Of a DNA stretch of 64,000 nucleotides, positions 35,858 through 44,423 are shown in pieces. Position 1 is the first letter of the stretch, and the number at the start of each line of letters is the position of its first letter. The notes beneath the pieces are model-generated. The model ran no database searches and was not told where the DNA came from. It was given only the letters and a program-made list of their open reading frames with translations. Source of the stretch: JBGTSJ01 sp041940305 (GTDB taxonomy: Bacteria; Planctomycetota; Planctomycetia; Planctomycetales; Planctomycetaceae); the NCBI GenBank assembly GCA_041940305.1, contig JBGTSJ010000020.1, forward strand, positions 43,996-107,995, in the 5' to 3' direction. The translations under genes were made by a program, and so were the position numbers.

Positions 35858-37216
35858 TCACTCCGTCGGTGCGTCGGCGGGCGGGATCAGTTCCATTTTC
35901 GTGACCTCCAGGCCCACGGAATCGAACAGCGAGTGGCACCAGACCGACTCCACCACCAGCCCGAACGGCACCGCGGGCAGTTTGTCCTTCACGGGCTCAA
36001 GCGTCGGGTCGAGCCAGAACTTGTCGAGCGGCAGCGTGATCTCGAACTCCTCTCCAGCCGGGAAGACATCAGCGGCCCGGTACTCCTGAAACCGCCCCGC
36101 AAACTCACCGTTCGCCTGCCGCACCGTCATTCCCACGAACAGATCATGCGATGACGTCATGCGCCCTCGCACCCGGATGTGAGAACCAGGCTGCATCAGC
36201 ACCGGCGGGTTGTCCCCGCACGAAACTCCGATCCCCAGCGCATAGATCGTCCATTCCTGCTCGGTCACGAACGGCACGGCCTTCAGCCGCGCAGCGCTGC
36301 CGTCGATGCCCGCCTTCCACTGGCCGTAGACATTGTCCGGCCCGCGCTCCAGCCCGCTGTGCCACTGGCCGACCGAATCCGGCAGCTTCACGGGCTCCAG
36401 GTCCCGGTCGGCGGCCGCGACGACGCGATAGTTCGCCGGCACCTCCACCGAACGCCCATCGCTCAGACGCTCGACACGGACCTTCCCTTCGTTAACGTCG
36501 AGAATCGTGGACCAGGGCTCGGCCTCCACTTCAAACTCGGTCCCCACCACTTCCAGTTCGGCTGACCGCGTGTGAATCAGCATCGGCTTGCCGTCTGGCT
36601 GCGGCGATACGTTCGCCGACAGGGTTCCCTCCTTGAGATGCAGCACCTTCTGCCCGTAATCGGAGAACGTCAGCACCGCGTTCCGCGAGATCCGCACGGT
36701 CGATCCGTCGTTGAACCGCAGCTCGAACCAGGCATCCAGTCCCAAGCCCTCGACAGTGCCGCCAGGCATCTTGGTTCCCACCTGCAGATCGCGGTACACG
36801 CGTCCGCCATCGCCGGTCCACTGCACCGGACCGTTGATTCCCGTGATCGTGGCGATCATCGGATCCACCGCAGGCTGCTGCCGGGACAATCCGACGGCGA
36901 TCGCAATCAGCGCCAACGTCGATGCCAGCAAAGCTCCCGTCAGGGCACCCCGCAATACGCGGCGGCGCCGCTCTGATCCCTGATGCGAGGGGCGAACGCG
37001 AGTGGCCTCAGCAGGGATCCCGATGGAATCCACTTCGCCGCTGCTTTCCCGCAGGACTTCGGCCAGTCGCGTGTCCCACTGCACCTGCTCGACGAACTCC
37101 CGCCGGGCCCCCGGATCGCTGTCCAGCCGCTCCGCCAGGTGCTCCTGTTCGGCCTCGGTCAACTCCCCCCGCAGGTGCCGCTCGATCAACTCTTCGAAGG
37201 CGAATTCATCGTTCAT
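35858..37216 (-). CDS. FecR-domain membrane protein (putative anti-sigma regulator)
   Basis: This 452-residue protein from MNDEFAFEELIERHLRGELT has an N-terminal cytoplasmic region of about 85 residues and one transmembrane helix (ALTGALLASTLALIAIAVGL). The FecR domain contains FELRFNDGSTVRISRNAVLT, LHLKEGTLSANVSPQPDG and VVGTEFEVEAEPWSTILDVN. A further beta-rich region of about 200 residues extends to the end and resembles LamG-type folds only loosely. The start overlaps the sigma factor stop by ATGA. It forms the second sigma/FecR pair in the window, and unlike the first it has no obvious downstream PSD1/DUF1501 operon. Confidence 0.88.
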   Translation of the reverse strand: MNDEFAFEELIERHLRGELTEAEQEHLAERLDSDPGARREFVEQVQWDTRLAEVLRESSGEVDSIGIPAEATRVRPSHQGSERRRRVLRGALTGALLASTLALIAIAVGLSRQQPAVDPMIATITGINGPVQWTGDGGRVYRDLQVGTKMPGGTVEGLGLDAWFELRFNDGSTVRISRNAVLTFSDYGQKVLHLKEGTLSANVSPQPDGKPMLIHTRSAELEVVGTEFEVEAEPWSTILDVNEGKVRVERLSDGRSVEVPANYRVVAAADRDLEPVKLPDSVGQWHSGLERGPDNVYGQWKAGIDGSAARLKAVPFVTEQEWTIYALGIGVSCGDNPPVLMQPGSHIRVRGRMTSSHDLFVGMTVRQANGEFAGRFQEYRAADVFPAGEEFEITLPLDKFWLDPTLEPVKDKLPAVPFGLVVESVWCHSLFDSVGLEVTKMELIPPADAPTE

Positions 37217-37752
37217 GACGCACCTTTCAGGCTGAGTTCCACGCACGAGCGGACCTGCCTCTTCAGGCGAAACAGCGCCTTCCGCACTGCTTCCAGCGTC
37301 ATCTCGACACGCTCGGAGATCTGCTCGTAACTCATCTCCTCCACAAACCGCGCCCGCAGCACGCGTTGTCCCCGGTCCGGGACGCGTCCCAGGCACTGCT
37401 CCAGTGCCTGATGCCAGGATTCCGCCTCGCCCACACCCCGCGCGACCTGGAACTCCTCGAACGCCGCGTCGACCGCGTCATCCAGCAACCGGTGTGCGAG
37501 CGACCGTTCCCGATGCAGGTTCTGCTTCGCCCGCAGCACCTCCAGCCGCACGATCGACCGGCACCACGCCAGCATCGACGTCCCCTCTTCGAACTGCTCA
37601 AACTTCCGCACGACCACCAGCATGGCCTCCTGCACGACGTCCTCCGCCGCCGCATAATTCCCCAGCACCGACCGTGCATACGCCAACAGCTGCACCCGGC
37701 ACTCCAGGGCCTCCTTCAAGACACGATCGCGCTGTGCGTGAGTAGCATCCAT
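37213..37752 (-). CDS. ECF-type RNA polymerase sigma factor
   Basis: This is a 179-residue sigma factor. Region 2 is seen in YAAAEDVVQEAMLVVVRKFE and MLAWCRSIVRLEVLRAKQNL. Region 4 appears as RVPDRGQRVLRARFVEEMSY followed by the helix-turn-helix ISERVEMTLEAVRKALFRLK. The start is MDATHAQRDRVLKEALE at 37752. It is translationally coupled to the FecR-domain gene through ATGA. The class resembles the planctomycete sigma factors commonly paired with FecR proteins. Confidence 0.93.
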   Translation of the reverse strand: MDATHAQRDRVLKEALECRVQLLAYARSVLGNYAAAEDVVQEAMLVVVRKFEQFEEGTSMLAWCRSIVRLEVLRAKQNLHRERSLAHRLLDDAVDAAFEEFQVARGVGEAESWHQALEQCLGRVPDRGQRVLRARFVEEMSYEQISERVEMTLEAVRKALFRLKRQVRSCVELSLKGAS

Positions 37753-37860
37753 TACTGCATAACCAGCCGAATTCTCGCATCGTGGACACGATTTCTGGCA
37801 TTCTTCACGATCGGTCGGGGTATTCCAGTGGTGCCGCGACCGCCGCGGTGGGCGGACGTC

Positions 37861-38096
37861 GTCAATGCAGTCGCTGTTGAATGTCGCCGGTGGAACTGCA
37901 CCATTTCGACCTGTGACGGTTCCTCAAAACCGATTAGTGCGTACGCAAGCCGGCGTGCAATGTACGTTTTTCCAACTCCCGGCGGTCCTTGCAGTATGAT
38001 GTTTTTTTCGAGCCAACGCCCTCAGCATGTCATGGAGATCATCCGTCGACACGAAGAGCCCCTTGAGTGCATCATCAATGGTGTATGCGGGTCAAG
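37861..38096 (-). pseudogene. McrB-like AAA ATPase fragment, frameshifted
   Basis: On the minus strand two frames join into one McrB-family segment: YTIDDALKGLFVSTDDLHDM continuing to LRALA, then NIILQGPPGVGKTYIARRLA with the Walker A motif GPPGVGKT, and EEPSQVEMVQFH. The join is at a run of seven As at about 38004-38010, so one extra A breaks the frame. Beyond VEMVQFH the family similarity stops. Only about 75 residues of a much larger restriction ATPase remain. It lies just before the serine recombinase remnant, and an EVE-domain gene follows nearby, a domain often found with McrBC-type systems. Confidence 0.7.
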
Positions 38097-38284
38097 TGTC
38101 AATCGTGCCCTCGTCGGGCGCTGGCTCCTGCTACGATCGATCTGCAACGACAGATCGAGACAATCTGATTTCTCGGGGCGCCAGAACTGGTGAGCCGAAG
38201 CAAGGTCTCAATCAACACGACACAAACTTAAGAACCGCATCCTGCCGCAGTCTTCCCGGCGCGACTATCAATCGGCAGTACACA

Positions 38285-38962
38285 GGCCCGTCACTCGCTC
38301 CATCGCCTGTGCGTGAGTTGATACCGAGAGCGTCCCGGCCCGCGTATCGTAAACGGACTCTTCGAGCACTTCTCGGACGAGTTTGCGCTGGGCGAAGGTG
38401 TCCAGGCTGGACCAGATGCCAGCAAACTTGGGCACATCATCGGGTCAGCCTTGTACCCGTAGAGCGTAACACCTGTCACGCGGCGGCCACGCCGCTTGTG
38501 GACCGCACGGGCGTCCGCCAACCGCTCCCGTATCATCTCCTGCTCGAATGCCGCGAATGCCGACTTCACGTTCAGCACTAACGTGTCCGCGGCACTGCCG
38601 GTCAACTCCGGCTGAGTGATGACCGTCAACTCCGCCCCGCAATCGCGGAGTTGCTGTAACAGTGCTGCCCAATCCGCCATCCGGCGTGAGAGCCGATCGA
38701 GCCGGTGCACAACGACGCGCTGCAGCGCGGAACGCTCCAGTGTTTCTGAGGACGGCGCCCCTTCGCCGTACCGCTGGCCATTCCAGAGCCAGCTCTCGTC
38801 AAATTGCGACCGGACGGACGCGAAGCACGCGTCGTATTGCGCTTCGCAGGATGAGATCTCGTTCTGAGACTCACGCGATTGCCGGGTATAGATCCCGCAC
38901 CAACACCGACGATGATGCCACACCAGGAGTTGTTCGCTGTCCAGATCGGCGGCGGGCTCCAT
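38285..38962 (-). pseudogene. Serine recombinase (resolvase/invertase) remnant, copy 1, internally deleted
   Basis: The frame starts MEPAADLDSEQLLVWHHRRC, with the catalytic-serine region WCGIYTRQSRESQNEISSCE and VVVHRLDRLSRRMADWAALL, and ends family-like sequence near KRRGRRVTGVTLYGYKA. Compared with copy 2 it lacks about a dozen codons before VHRLDRLS. After GYKA the whole recombinase and zinc-ribbon part is deleted, and the C-terminal end resumes in a different frame (SLDTFAQRKLVREVLEESVY, RAGTLSVS). It is related to the copies at 56.9-57.6 kb and at the right edge of the window. Confidence 0.85.
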
Positions 38963-39045
38963 ACGTTCTCGCGCCTCACCCTGGACGTACGAGTTGAGCT
39001 CCTAACGTAGCAACGATGACGACCAGTGTCTGTCGGGTGCGATCC

Positions 39046-39663
39046 GTTACTATCACGAACTCCGTCCGCATCAAGGCATCGGCAATGTCCCACCGATGGT
39101 CGACGGAGAACCGGGTCGACGATGGACAGGCAGAGTTCGAGAGTTCCTCACGTATTTTCTTCAGCGCGATCCCAAACAACAGCACGACATTCTCGATGGC
39201 CCGATCAAGACGGGGGAGTTTTCGCGCCACACACGGGACGGTGAGAGTCGAAAACGCTTGCTAGAAGCCTTCAACATGCCACTTTATCCGATGATCCTCA
39301 TCGCGAATGAGGTCATGCAGGAAGGACTGGACTTACATAAGCAGTGCCGGCGTGTTGTGCATCACGATCTCACCTGGAATCCGGCGCAGATTGAACAACG
39401 GATCGGACGCATCGATCGCCTCGGATCATTGACGAGCCGTCTCCGGAAAGAGAACCAGCAAGTGATGCTGGATGTCCTGTATCCGGTAATCCGCGGCACA
39501 ATCGACGAGGGGCTGTACCAGACCGTCAAGACGAGGGAAAAGTGGCTTGAGTTTTTGCTGGGAGCTCCTCCGCAGTTCTCGGACTACGCCTTCCTGGACG
39601 AGGAGCCACCGCCGCTTCCGGAGAGATTGGCTGTCGATCTGGCAGCGCACTTGGGGCCCAGAT
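39046..39663 (+). pseudogene. Transposase tail fused in frame to the C-terminal end of an SF2/SNF2-type helicase
   Basis: The first 20 or so codons read RYYHELRPHQGIGNVPPMVD, the tail of the integrase-type transposase also seen at 9.8 kb. From about 39120 the same open frame becomes the last part of a helicase: FNMPLYPMILIANEVMQEGL, then HKQCRRVVHHDLTWNPAQIE with motif VI QRIGRIDRLGS, and EGLYQTVKTREKWLEFLLGA. Motif VI with a short tail recalls SNF2/RapA-like helicases of defence islands. The ATP-binding domain is missing, so this cannot be an active helicase. Confidence 0.75.
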
Positions 39664-39777
39664 GATCAGGTCGCGCAGTTCGAACGGCCACGAGTCGTCA
39701 TGTAGCCAGAGGACGCCCGGCCTGGCACACTGGAACGCGTTGGGCGTCGGCGCACGACCAGTAATCGATCGAAAGTG

Positions 39778-40116
39778 ATGGCAACTACGACCAGAGTAAC
39801 GGATCACCAGATGGACGAGTCGGTCAGCGAGCGAATCATCGTCCAGCAGCTGCACGGACACTGGTCCGCCTGGTGGGAGCACAAGCCGCAGTGGGCATTT
39901 GGGGGTGCTTCACCGGCCGAAGCAGTGGACCGCCTGGTTGGATTCTGTCGTCACCTTCCTGCCGCCATTGAGCATGCGAGCCAATATGCCTTAAGATACC
40001 GCTTTGGCGGAAACCTCCTGGATCTTTCAAGCCAATCCGAACATCTACGATCTCCGGGCTGCGTTGGCTGCGGGCATCCGTCGACTGCGGTGGGCGGTCC
40101 GGCAGCGCAAAGATGA
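39778..40116 (+). CDS. Hypothetical small protein, probably a remnant
   Basis: An open frame of 112 residues has credible protein character in its first 80: MDESVSERIIVQQLHGHWSA, WWEHKPQWAFGGASPAEAVD and FCRHLPAAIEHASQYALRYR. I do not recognise a family. The end overlaps the start of the EVE-domain frame by about 110 bases in another frame, so the true coding part probably stops near 40005. It sits in the strip of decayed defence genes and may be the front part of a broken gene. Confidence 0.35.
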   Translation: MATTTRVTDHQMDESVSERIIVQQLHGHWSAWWEHKPQWAFGGASPAEAVDRLVGFCRHLPAAIEHASQYALRYRFGGNLLDLSSQSEHLRSPGCVGCGHPSTAVGGPAAQR

Positions 40117-40585
40117 GATTCATGTCGGTGATCCCGTCTATCTGTGGATCTCCGGCAGTGATGGCGGTCTGGTTGCGGCCGGACAAGTGACGTCAGAACC
40201 GCACGAGGTGTCGGAGTCCACTGAAGAGCGACAGTTCCATGCTGATCCGGCCGCCGATACGACTGAACTCCGTGCGGAGATCCTGATCGATCGGCTGATC
40301 GAACCGGCGCTGAGTCGCGCTGAGCTGCAGGCGGAGCCGGCGCTCGCGAACATGCTGCTATTTCGAATGGCTCAGGGGACGAATCAAAAACTGTCGACGA
40401 CAGAAGCAGCCTGCCTCGAGCAGCTCATCGCGCCCCTCCCGTCGGAGGACGAGATCATCCGCCGCTTCCATGAGCAACGGACGGTATTTCAGAGCCGAGA
40501 GCGCGGGCACCTCTACCGAATTGCGAGCGTCGACGACTCCGGTTGTACGGTGGAACGTCTCTCGGCGGATATCCGCACCGCTTAA
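40004..40585 (+). CDS. EVE-domain protein
   Basis: The frame begins with a TTG and reads AETSWIFQANPNIYDLRAAL, then RQRKDEIHVGDPVYLWISGS, GGLVAAGQVTSEPHEV and LLFRMAQGTNQKLSTTEAAC. This matches the EVE (PUA-like) fold, which binds modified bases and often occurs in or beside modification-dependent restriction systems of the McrBC type. The domain is nearly complete (about residues 5-150), and about 40 more residues follow. In many relatives an EVE domain is joined to a nuclease or ATPase; here it stands alone and its upstream part may be lost. Whether it is expressed is unclear. Confidence 0.75.
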   Translation: MAETSWIFQANPNIYDLRAALAAGIRRLRWAVRQRKDEIHVGDPVYLWISGSDGGLVAAGQVTSEPHEVSESTEERQFHADPAADTTELRAEILIDRLIEPALSRAELQAEPALANMLLFRMAQGTNQKLSTTEAACLEQLIAPLPSEDEIIRRFHEQRTVFQSRERGHLYRIASVDDSGCTVERLSADIRTA

Positions 40586-40615
40586 ATCGGGAGAACATTT
40601 CTGACCAGCGCGCCT

Positions 40616-43543
40616 CTAATCACTGTCCGATGACGCATCAACAGATTCTTCATACTCCTTAACCAGTTCGGCTATGAGGTTTGCCTGCAGCACGGCTTCG
40701 CTGCGGGGAATGTCGAGTTCCGCATTCACGTACGCGACGGCCTGCTCGGGGGCATCGTCATATCCCACCAGCAGTACGCTGACCTGAGTCGCCCCTCGCG
40801 GACACAGAAAGACGTCAATTGCTCGCCGGCCGTCGTCGAGCACGTACTCCCGTTCGAAGATTGGCGTGCCGAGGGCGTTCTGGATCGTGCGCCGCGGCAC
40901 GCCGGTCTGCACGCGGAAAGTGCGGCCGGTCAACGGAGAGGTCACTCCGATTCGCTTCAGCGGCCGTGAATCGCGATCCGGGTTGCGGGCGCGGCGGGGC
41001 TCCGACGCCGTCAGGTCGATCCGCTCGCCGCCGGCCCAGTTCCATAGCGCTTCCGCCGCCTCGGTCGGAATCGTGGCGACTACCGACAGTGAGGAATACT
41101 CCTCCGGCAGCGCATCCGTGGACCAGCCGTCGTCCTCGAACCGCCACAGCCCCTGCTGCGTGGCGGCCCAGATCACTCCCTGGGAGTCCTCAGCCAGTCG
41201 GGAAACATGGAGATTGCCGGGAAGCGTATGCCGCGCTTCGACGGCGAACTCCCCTGCCGACAGGTGCAGCGCGCCGCCGCCCGCCGTTCCCAGCCAGGTC
41301 CGGTGCTGAGAATCCACATAAATCGAGATGGGCGACTGTGGAGGCAGGCCGTCGTTGACGGTCAGGCTGTCCACGTTCAACCCGTCGATCCGGAACATTC
41401 CGCCGACGCACCCGAAGTACAGCCGCCCCTCGGCATCGACGTCGGCACTCAGGATCGTCAATGCCAGTTGCGGGCCCAACTGGTCGCCAAGAAACGTCCC
41501 CTGCTGAAACACCGACGCCCCCGCCCCTGCGGCCCAGACCCGGCCGGCTCCGTCTTCAATACATAAGGCCAGTTGCGTCGGTCGCAGGCCCATTGACCGG
41601 TCATAGATCTCCCATCGCTCCTCCGCCAGAGTTGCACACACCCCGTTCTCGGACGTCACCCAGATCCACCTCCGCGAGTCCTCGCTCAAATGCACCAGCG
41701 GGCCCTCCGGGGCTCCGTCGCGAGCCGTCCAGGACTGCGGTGGTCCATCGTGCACCCGCACCAGCCCGCGATCGCCGCTCAGCCAGCAGGCCTGCTCGTG
41801 ATCCACCAGGCACCAGCGCAACCGACCAGGAGCGCGATCGGTCAGGCCGAGCCGATACCAGTCGTTCCCGCGCCTCACGGCGGCGGCCCCGTCCGCAGTA
41901 GCAATCAACAGCGCGGGACCCCGGTAACGCGCCCCGATCGGGATCGACTCCGCCGGTTCGGCAACACCGTCCAGTGAATCGGTCGCCACGCGGCGCAGCG
42001 CCTCCGCATGCAGGACCGGTCGCTGTGCGATCCCCGCGTCAGTCTGACGAAAGACACTCTGCCCTCGGTGCGTCCCCGTGACCTCGATCAGCTCCCCGGT
42101 GCTAAGCGCGTCCACCGGCAGGTTGCCGGAGAACACCTCGACTCCCCGCGGACCGCTTTGCGGAGCGATGAAGATCGTTCCCTCCTCAGCGAAACGCTCC
42201 CGGAAACTCCCCTGCACGGTCACCGTCGTCCCATCGGCCGGCGCGAAGCGAATCAGCGTCTGCAGCGCCCGGACAGAAGCCGGGAACCGGAACGAAGTCT
42301 CGGCACGGGGCGACTCTCCGACAGACGCCCGCGATCCGGATTCACCGACCCGTTCAATGGAGCTCAGCTCGACGAGCGGCGCCGCCGACTCCACCAGCAC
42401 ACGCCGTCCGCCCAGTCCCGCGGTCCGGCCGATCACGCGGACATGGTCGCCTGGCTCCTGCGGCCGCGCGAAATCCAGTTGCTGCTCGTAGCGGGAAAGG
42501 TAATCCGAGAGCTGTTCCAGAATTCCGTCGTCGGTCGCCGTCGCTTCAAACGCCGCACTCCCCACTGCATCCGGGTCGTCCGCCGAGATCAGCAGGTGCA
42601 CCTCGAACCGCGGACTCGACGTGACGCTGATGTTCTCGAGGGTTCCTGCCCAGTCCACGATCGCTCCGGCCGCCGGCGCCGCGTTCGGATGCACCTCGAC
42701 TCCCGGCGCGGGCGACGGCTGCGAGGACGATCCGGGTGAGGAGTCGCCCGTGTTGCTGGTGTCCGGTACGGCCGCCTCGTGCAGCGTGCTCTCCGCATCG
42801 GACGAGTTCGCCGTCGGATGCGACCCGCGGGAAAACAGCCCGGCCATCCAGGCCACATCCAGTGCCAGCACAAGCACCAGCACTCCCGCCGCCCCCAGCA
42901 TCCATGCCGGCGGCCGCCGGCGCGTCTCGATCGGCTGTAACGGCGCAAGGTCGGGCGGAGCAGTGTCATCGCGCAGCGCACCCGGCGCTGAAGATCCGCG
43001 CGGCCGGGAACGGGGAGACTCCTGCGCCGGCCGCAGCACACTGCTCAAGGGAGGCGGAGTTGACGCACCCGATCCCGCGGCCGGAGCCCCCGCGCCAGTC
43101 GAAGCCGTGCCAAACACGCGCGAGCCTGTCGCGCGCTCGAACATCCGCGACACCACGCGCTCCACGGCAGCGGGATGGACTCCCTGCTCCCGCAGCCAGG
43201 CCTGCAACCGGTCCGGCGCGTGCGATCCGGTCAAGGAGGATCGCTCAAGATACCGTTCCCGCAATTGATCGATCAGCGATTGCTGGTACTCGCCGAACCG
43301 GACGTCATCGGAAACCACCGATTCGGCCCGACCGAGTTCATGCAGCAGCGCGAGTGCGCGGGAGGCGATGGCGGCGTCCGCATGGTTCTGGTAGCCCGCG
43401 GCCTCCCGGGTGCAGCTGCGGATCCCGGCGAGGATCTCATCCCGGCCCGGATGAAACACCGGCAGGCCCACGAGTTCGTAGATGTGCCGGGGCTGCTCCG
43501 GACTGTTGATCCAGCGTCGCGCGACTGGCGGCATGCGGTGCAC
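40616..43543 (-). CDS. J-like (HAD-variant) domain membrane protein with Reg_prop-type beta-propeller
   Basis: This 975-residue protein starts with a domain of about 90 residues shared with the next two genes upstream: RHIYELVGLPVFHPGRDEIL, then AGYQNHADAAIASRALALLH and HELGRAESVV. The arrangement (short helix with Y-E-L-V-G, long helix, HAD loop, long helix) resembles a J-domain in which HPD is HAD. After a low-complexity linker comes one transmembrane helix near residue 230 (AWMLGAAGVLVLVLALDVAW). A large exported part holds a propeller of two-component-regulator type (GRVWAAGAGASVFQQGTF, RLYFGCVGGMFRIDGLNVDS, RTWLGTAGGGALHLSAGEF, VIWAATQQGLWRFEDDGWS). It ends a three-gene operon. It could link an external signal to the chaperone next door, which is inference. 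Confidence 0.85.
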   Translation of the reverse strand: MHRMPPVARRWINSPEQPRHIYELVGLPVFHPGRDEILAGIRSCTREAAGYQNHADAAIASRALALLHELGRAESVVSDDVRFGEYQQSLIDQLRERYLERSSLTGSHAPDRLQAWLREQGVHPAAVERVVSRMFERATGSRVFGTASTGAGAPAAGSGASTPPPLSSVLRPAQESPRSRPRGSSAPGALRDDTAPPDLAPLQPIETRRRPPAWMLGAAGVLVLVLALDVAWMAGLFSRGSHPTANSSDAESTLHEAAVPDTSNTGDSSPGSSSQPSPAPGVEVHPNAAPAAGAIVDWAGTLENISVTSSPRFEVHLLISADDPDAVGSAAFEATATDDGILEQLSDYLSRYEQQLDFARPQEPGDHVRVIGRTAGLGGRRVLVESAAPLVELSSIERVGESGSRASVGESPRAETSFRFPASVRALQTLIRFAPADGTTVTVQGSFRERFAEEGTIFIAPQSGPRGVEVFSGNLPVDALSTGELIEVTGTHRGQSVFRQTDAGIAQRPVLHAEALRRVATDSLDGVAEPAESIPIGARYRGPALLIATADGAAAVRRGNDWYRLGLTDRAPGRLRWCLVDHEQACWLSGDRGLVRVHDGPPQSWTARDGAPEGPLVHLSEDSRRWIWVTSENGVCATLAEERWEIYDRSMGLRPTQLALCIEDGAGRVWAAGAGASVFQQGTFLGDQLGPQLALTILSADVDAEGRLYFGCVGGMFRIDGLNVDSLTVNDGLPPQSPISIYVDSQHRTWLGTAGGGALHLSAGEFAVEARHTLPGNLHVSRLAEDSQGVIWAATQQGLWRFEDDGWSTDALPEEYSSLSVVATIPTEAAEALWNWAGGERIDLTASEPRRARNPDRDSRPLKRIGVTSPLTGRTFRVQTGVPRRTIQNALGTPIFEREYVLDDGRRAIDVFLCPRGATQVSVLLVGYDDAPEQAVAYVNAELDIPRSEAVLQANLIAELVKEYEESVDASSDSD

Positions 43544-43560
43544 TCCCGGTATGGATCACG

Positions 43561-44268
43561 TCATTGGCGCGCCCCGGCCGCCGGCCGCGGGAGTGGAGGA
43601 GGATCGCCGCCGTCTCCCTCGTACTTCGTCCGCGAACTCACGTACATGTAAGCGAGAAACGCGGCCAGCACCAGAATCGGTGCGGCGATGAACAGCACCG
43701 AATCCAAACGCCGCCTCCAGCTCGGACGGCGATCGGACACGTATTTATCGATCAGTCTCTGCGCCGGGACGTTCTCGTCCACCGTCCAGGAGATCTCCTC
43801 CGGCTCGTCGTCCAGCAGGATCACGTCGGGGAGATCGGCCGAGCCCAGGATGAGCCGTTCGGCCACCGACGCGATCGCGGATTCATGCACGGCCCCCTCC
43901 GTGCGCAGCCACTCCGCCACCTCGTCGGCGTCCCACAGCGTCGTGTCGTCTCCGCAGCTCGCCGCGTAGCGGGACTTGAGACCGGCGGCAAGCTGCTGCT
44001 GATGCGATTCCAGATGCTCCGTCGACGCGAGCACGTCGCTCGCGCGGCCCAGTTCGTGCTGCAGCCGCGCGGCCCGCTGCGCCTTCAGCGGATCCGCATG
44101 GTTCTGCCACGCCAGCAGGTCCCGCGAGGCGCTGCGGATGCTCTGTTGCAATTGGGGTACATCGGGATCGAACAGCCGGACGCCGAGCAGATCATAGATG
44201 TTCTCCGGAGGGCGATCCCGCGTCAGCCAGTCGGCGACATTCGCAGCAGTCGTCGGTTTCTGCATCAC
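43561..44268 (-). CDS. J-like (HAD-variant) domain protein with C-terminal membrane anchor
   Basis: This 235-residue protein has the shared J-like domain near its N-terminus: NVADWLTRDRPPENIYDLLG, then LLAWQNHADPLKAQRAARLQ and HELGRASDVLASTEHL. A middle region of about 70 residues follows, including SAIASVAERLILGSADLPDV. One transmembrane helix lies near residues 195-217 (VLFIAAPILVLAAFLAYMYV) and a short proline-rich tail ends the protein. It resembles a tail-anchored J-protein, with the domain in the cytoplasm where an Hsp70 could reach it. The HPD loop reads HAD. It is 17 bp upstream of the propeller gene. Confidence 0.82.
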   Translation of the reverse strand: MMQKPTTAANVADWLTRDRPPENIYDLLGVRLFDPDVPQLQQSIRSASRDLLAWQNHADPLKAQRAARLQHELGRASDVLASTEHLESHQQQLAAGLKSRYAASCGDDTTLWDADEVAEWLRTEGAVHESAIASVAERLILGSADLPDVILLDDEPEEISWTVDENVPAQRLIDKYVSDRRPSWRRRLDSVLFIAAPILVLAAFLAYMYVSSRTKYEGDGGDPPPLPRPAAGARQ

Positions 44269-44423
44269 GGCCCTCCGACCGGCGCGCCCTCAGCGCCGGT
44301 TCCATGCATACTCCATCCAGCGATTCCGACGATCGCGAGCGAATACGGGACAAACAGTACCCGATGACTCCCGCTACATCGCGTCACCACGGCGAAGTCC
44401 AATCGAATCGTACCACAGACCAT

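Noticed and set aside
39046..39663. Calling the helicase end DrmD and the region a DISARM system
   Set aside because: Only motif V/VI and the tail remain, and no methyltransferase, DrmA or DrmB piece is visible. SNF2-type helicase is as far as the sequence supports.
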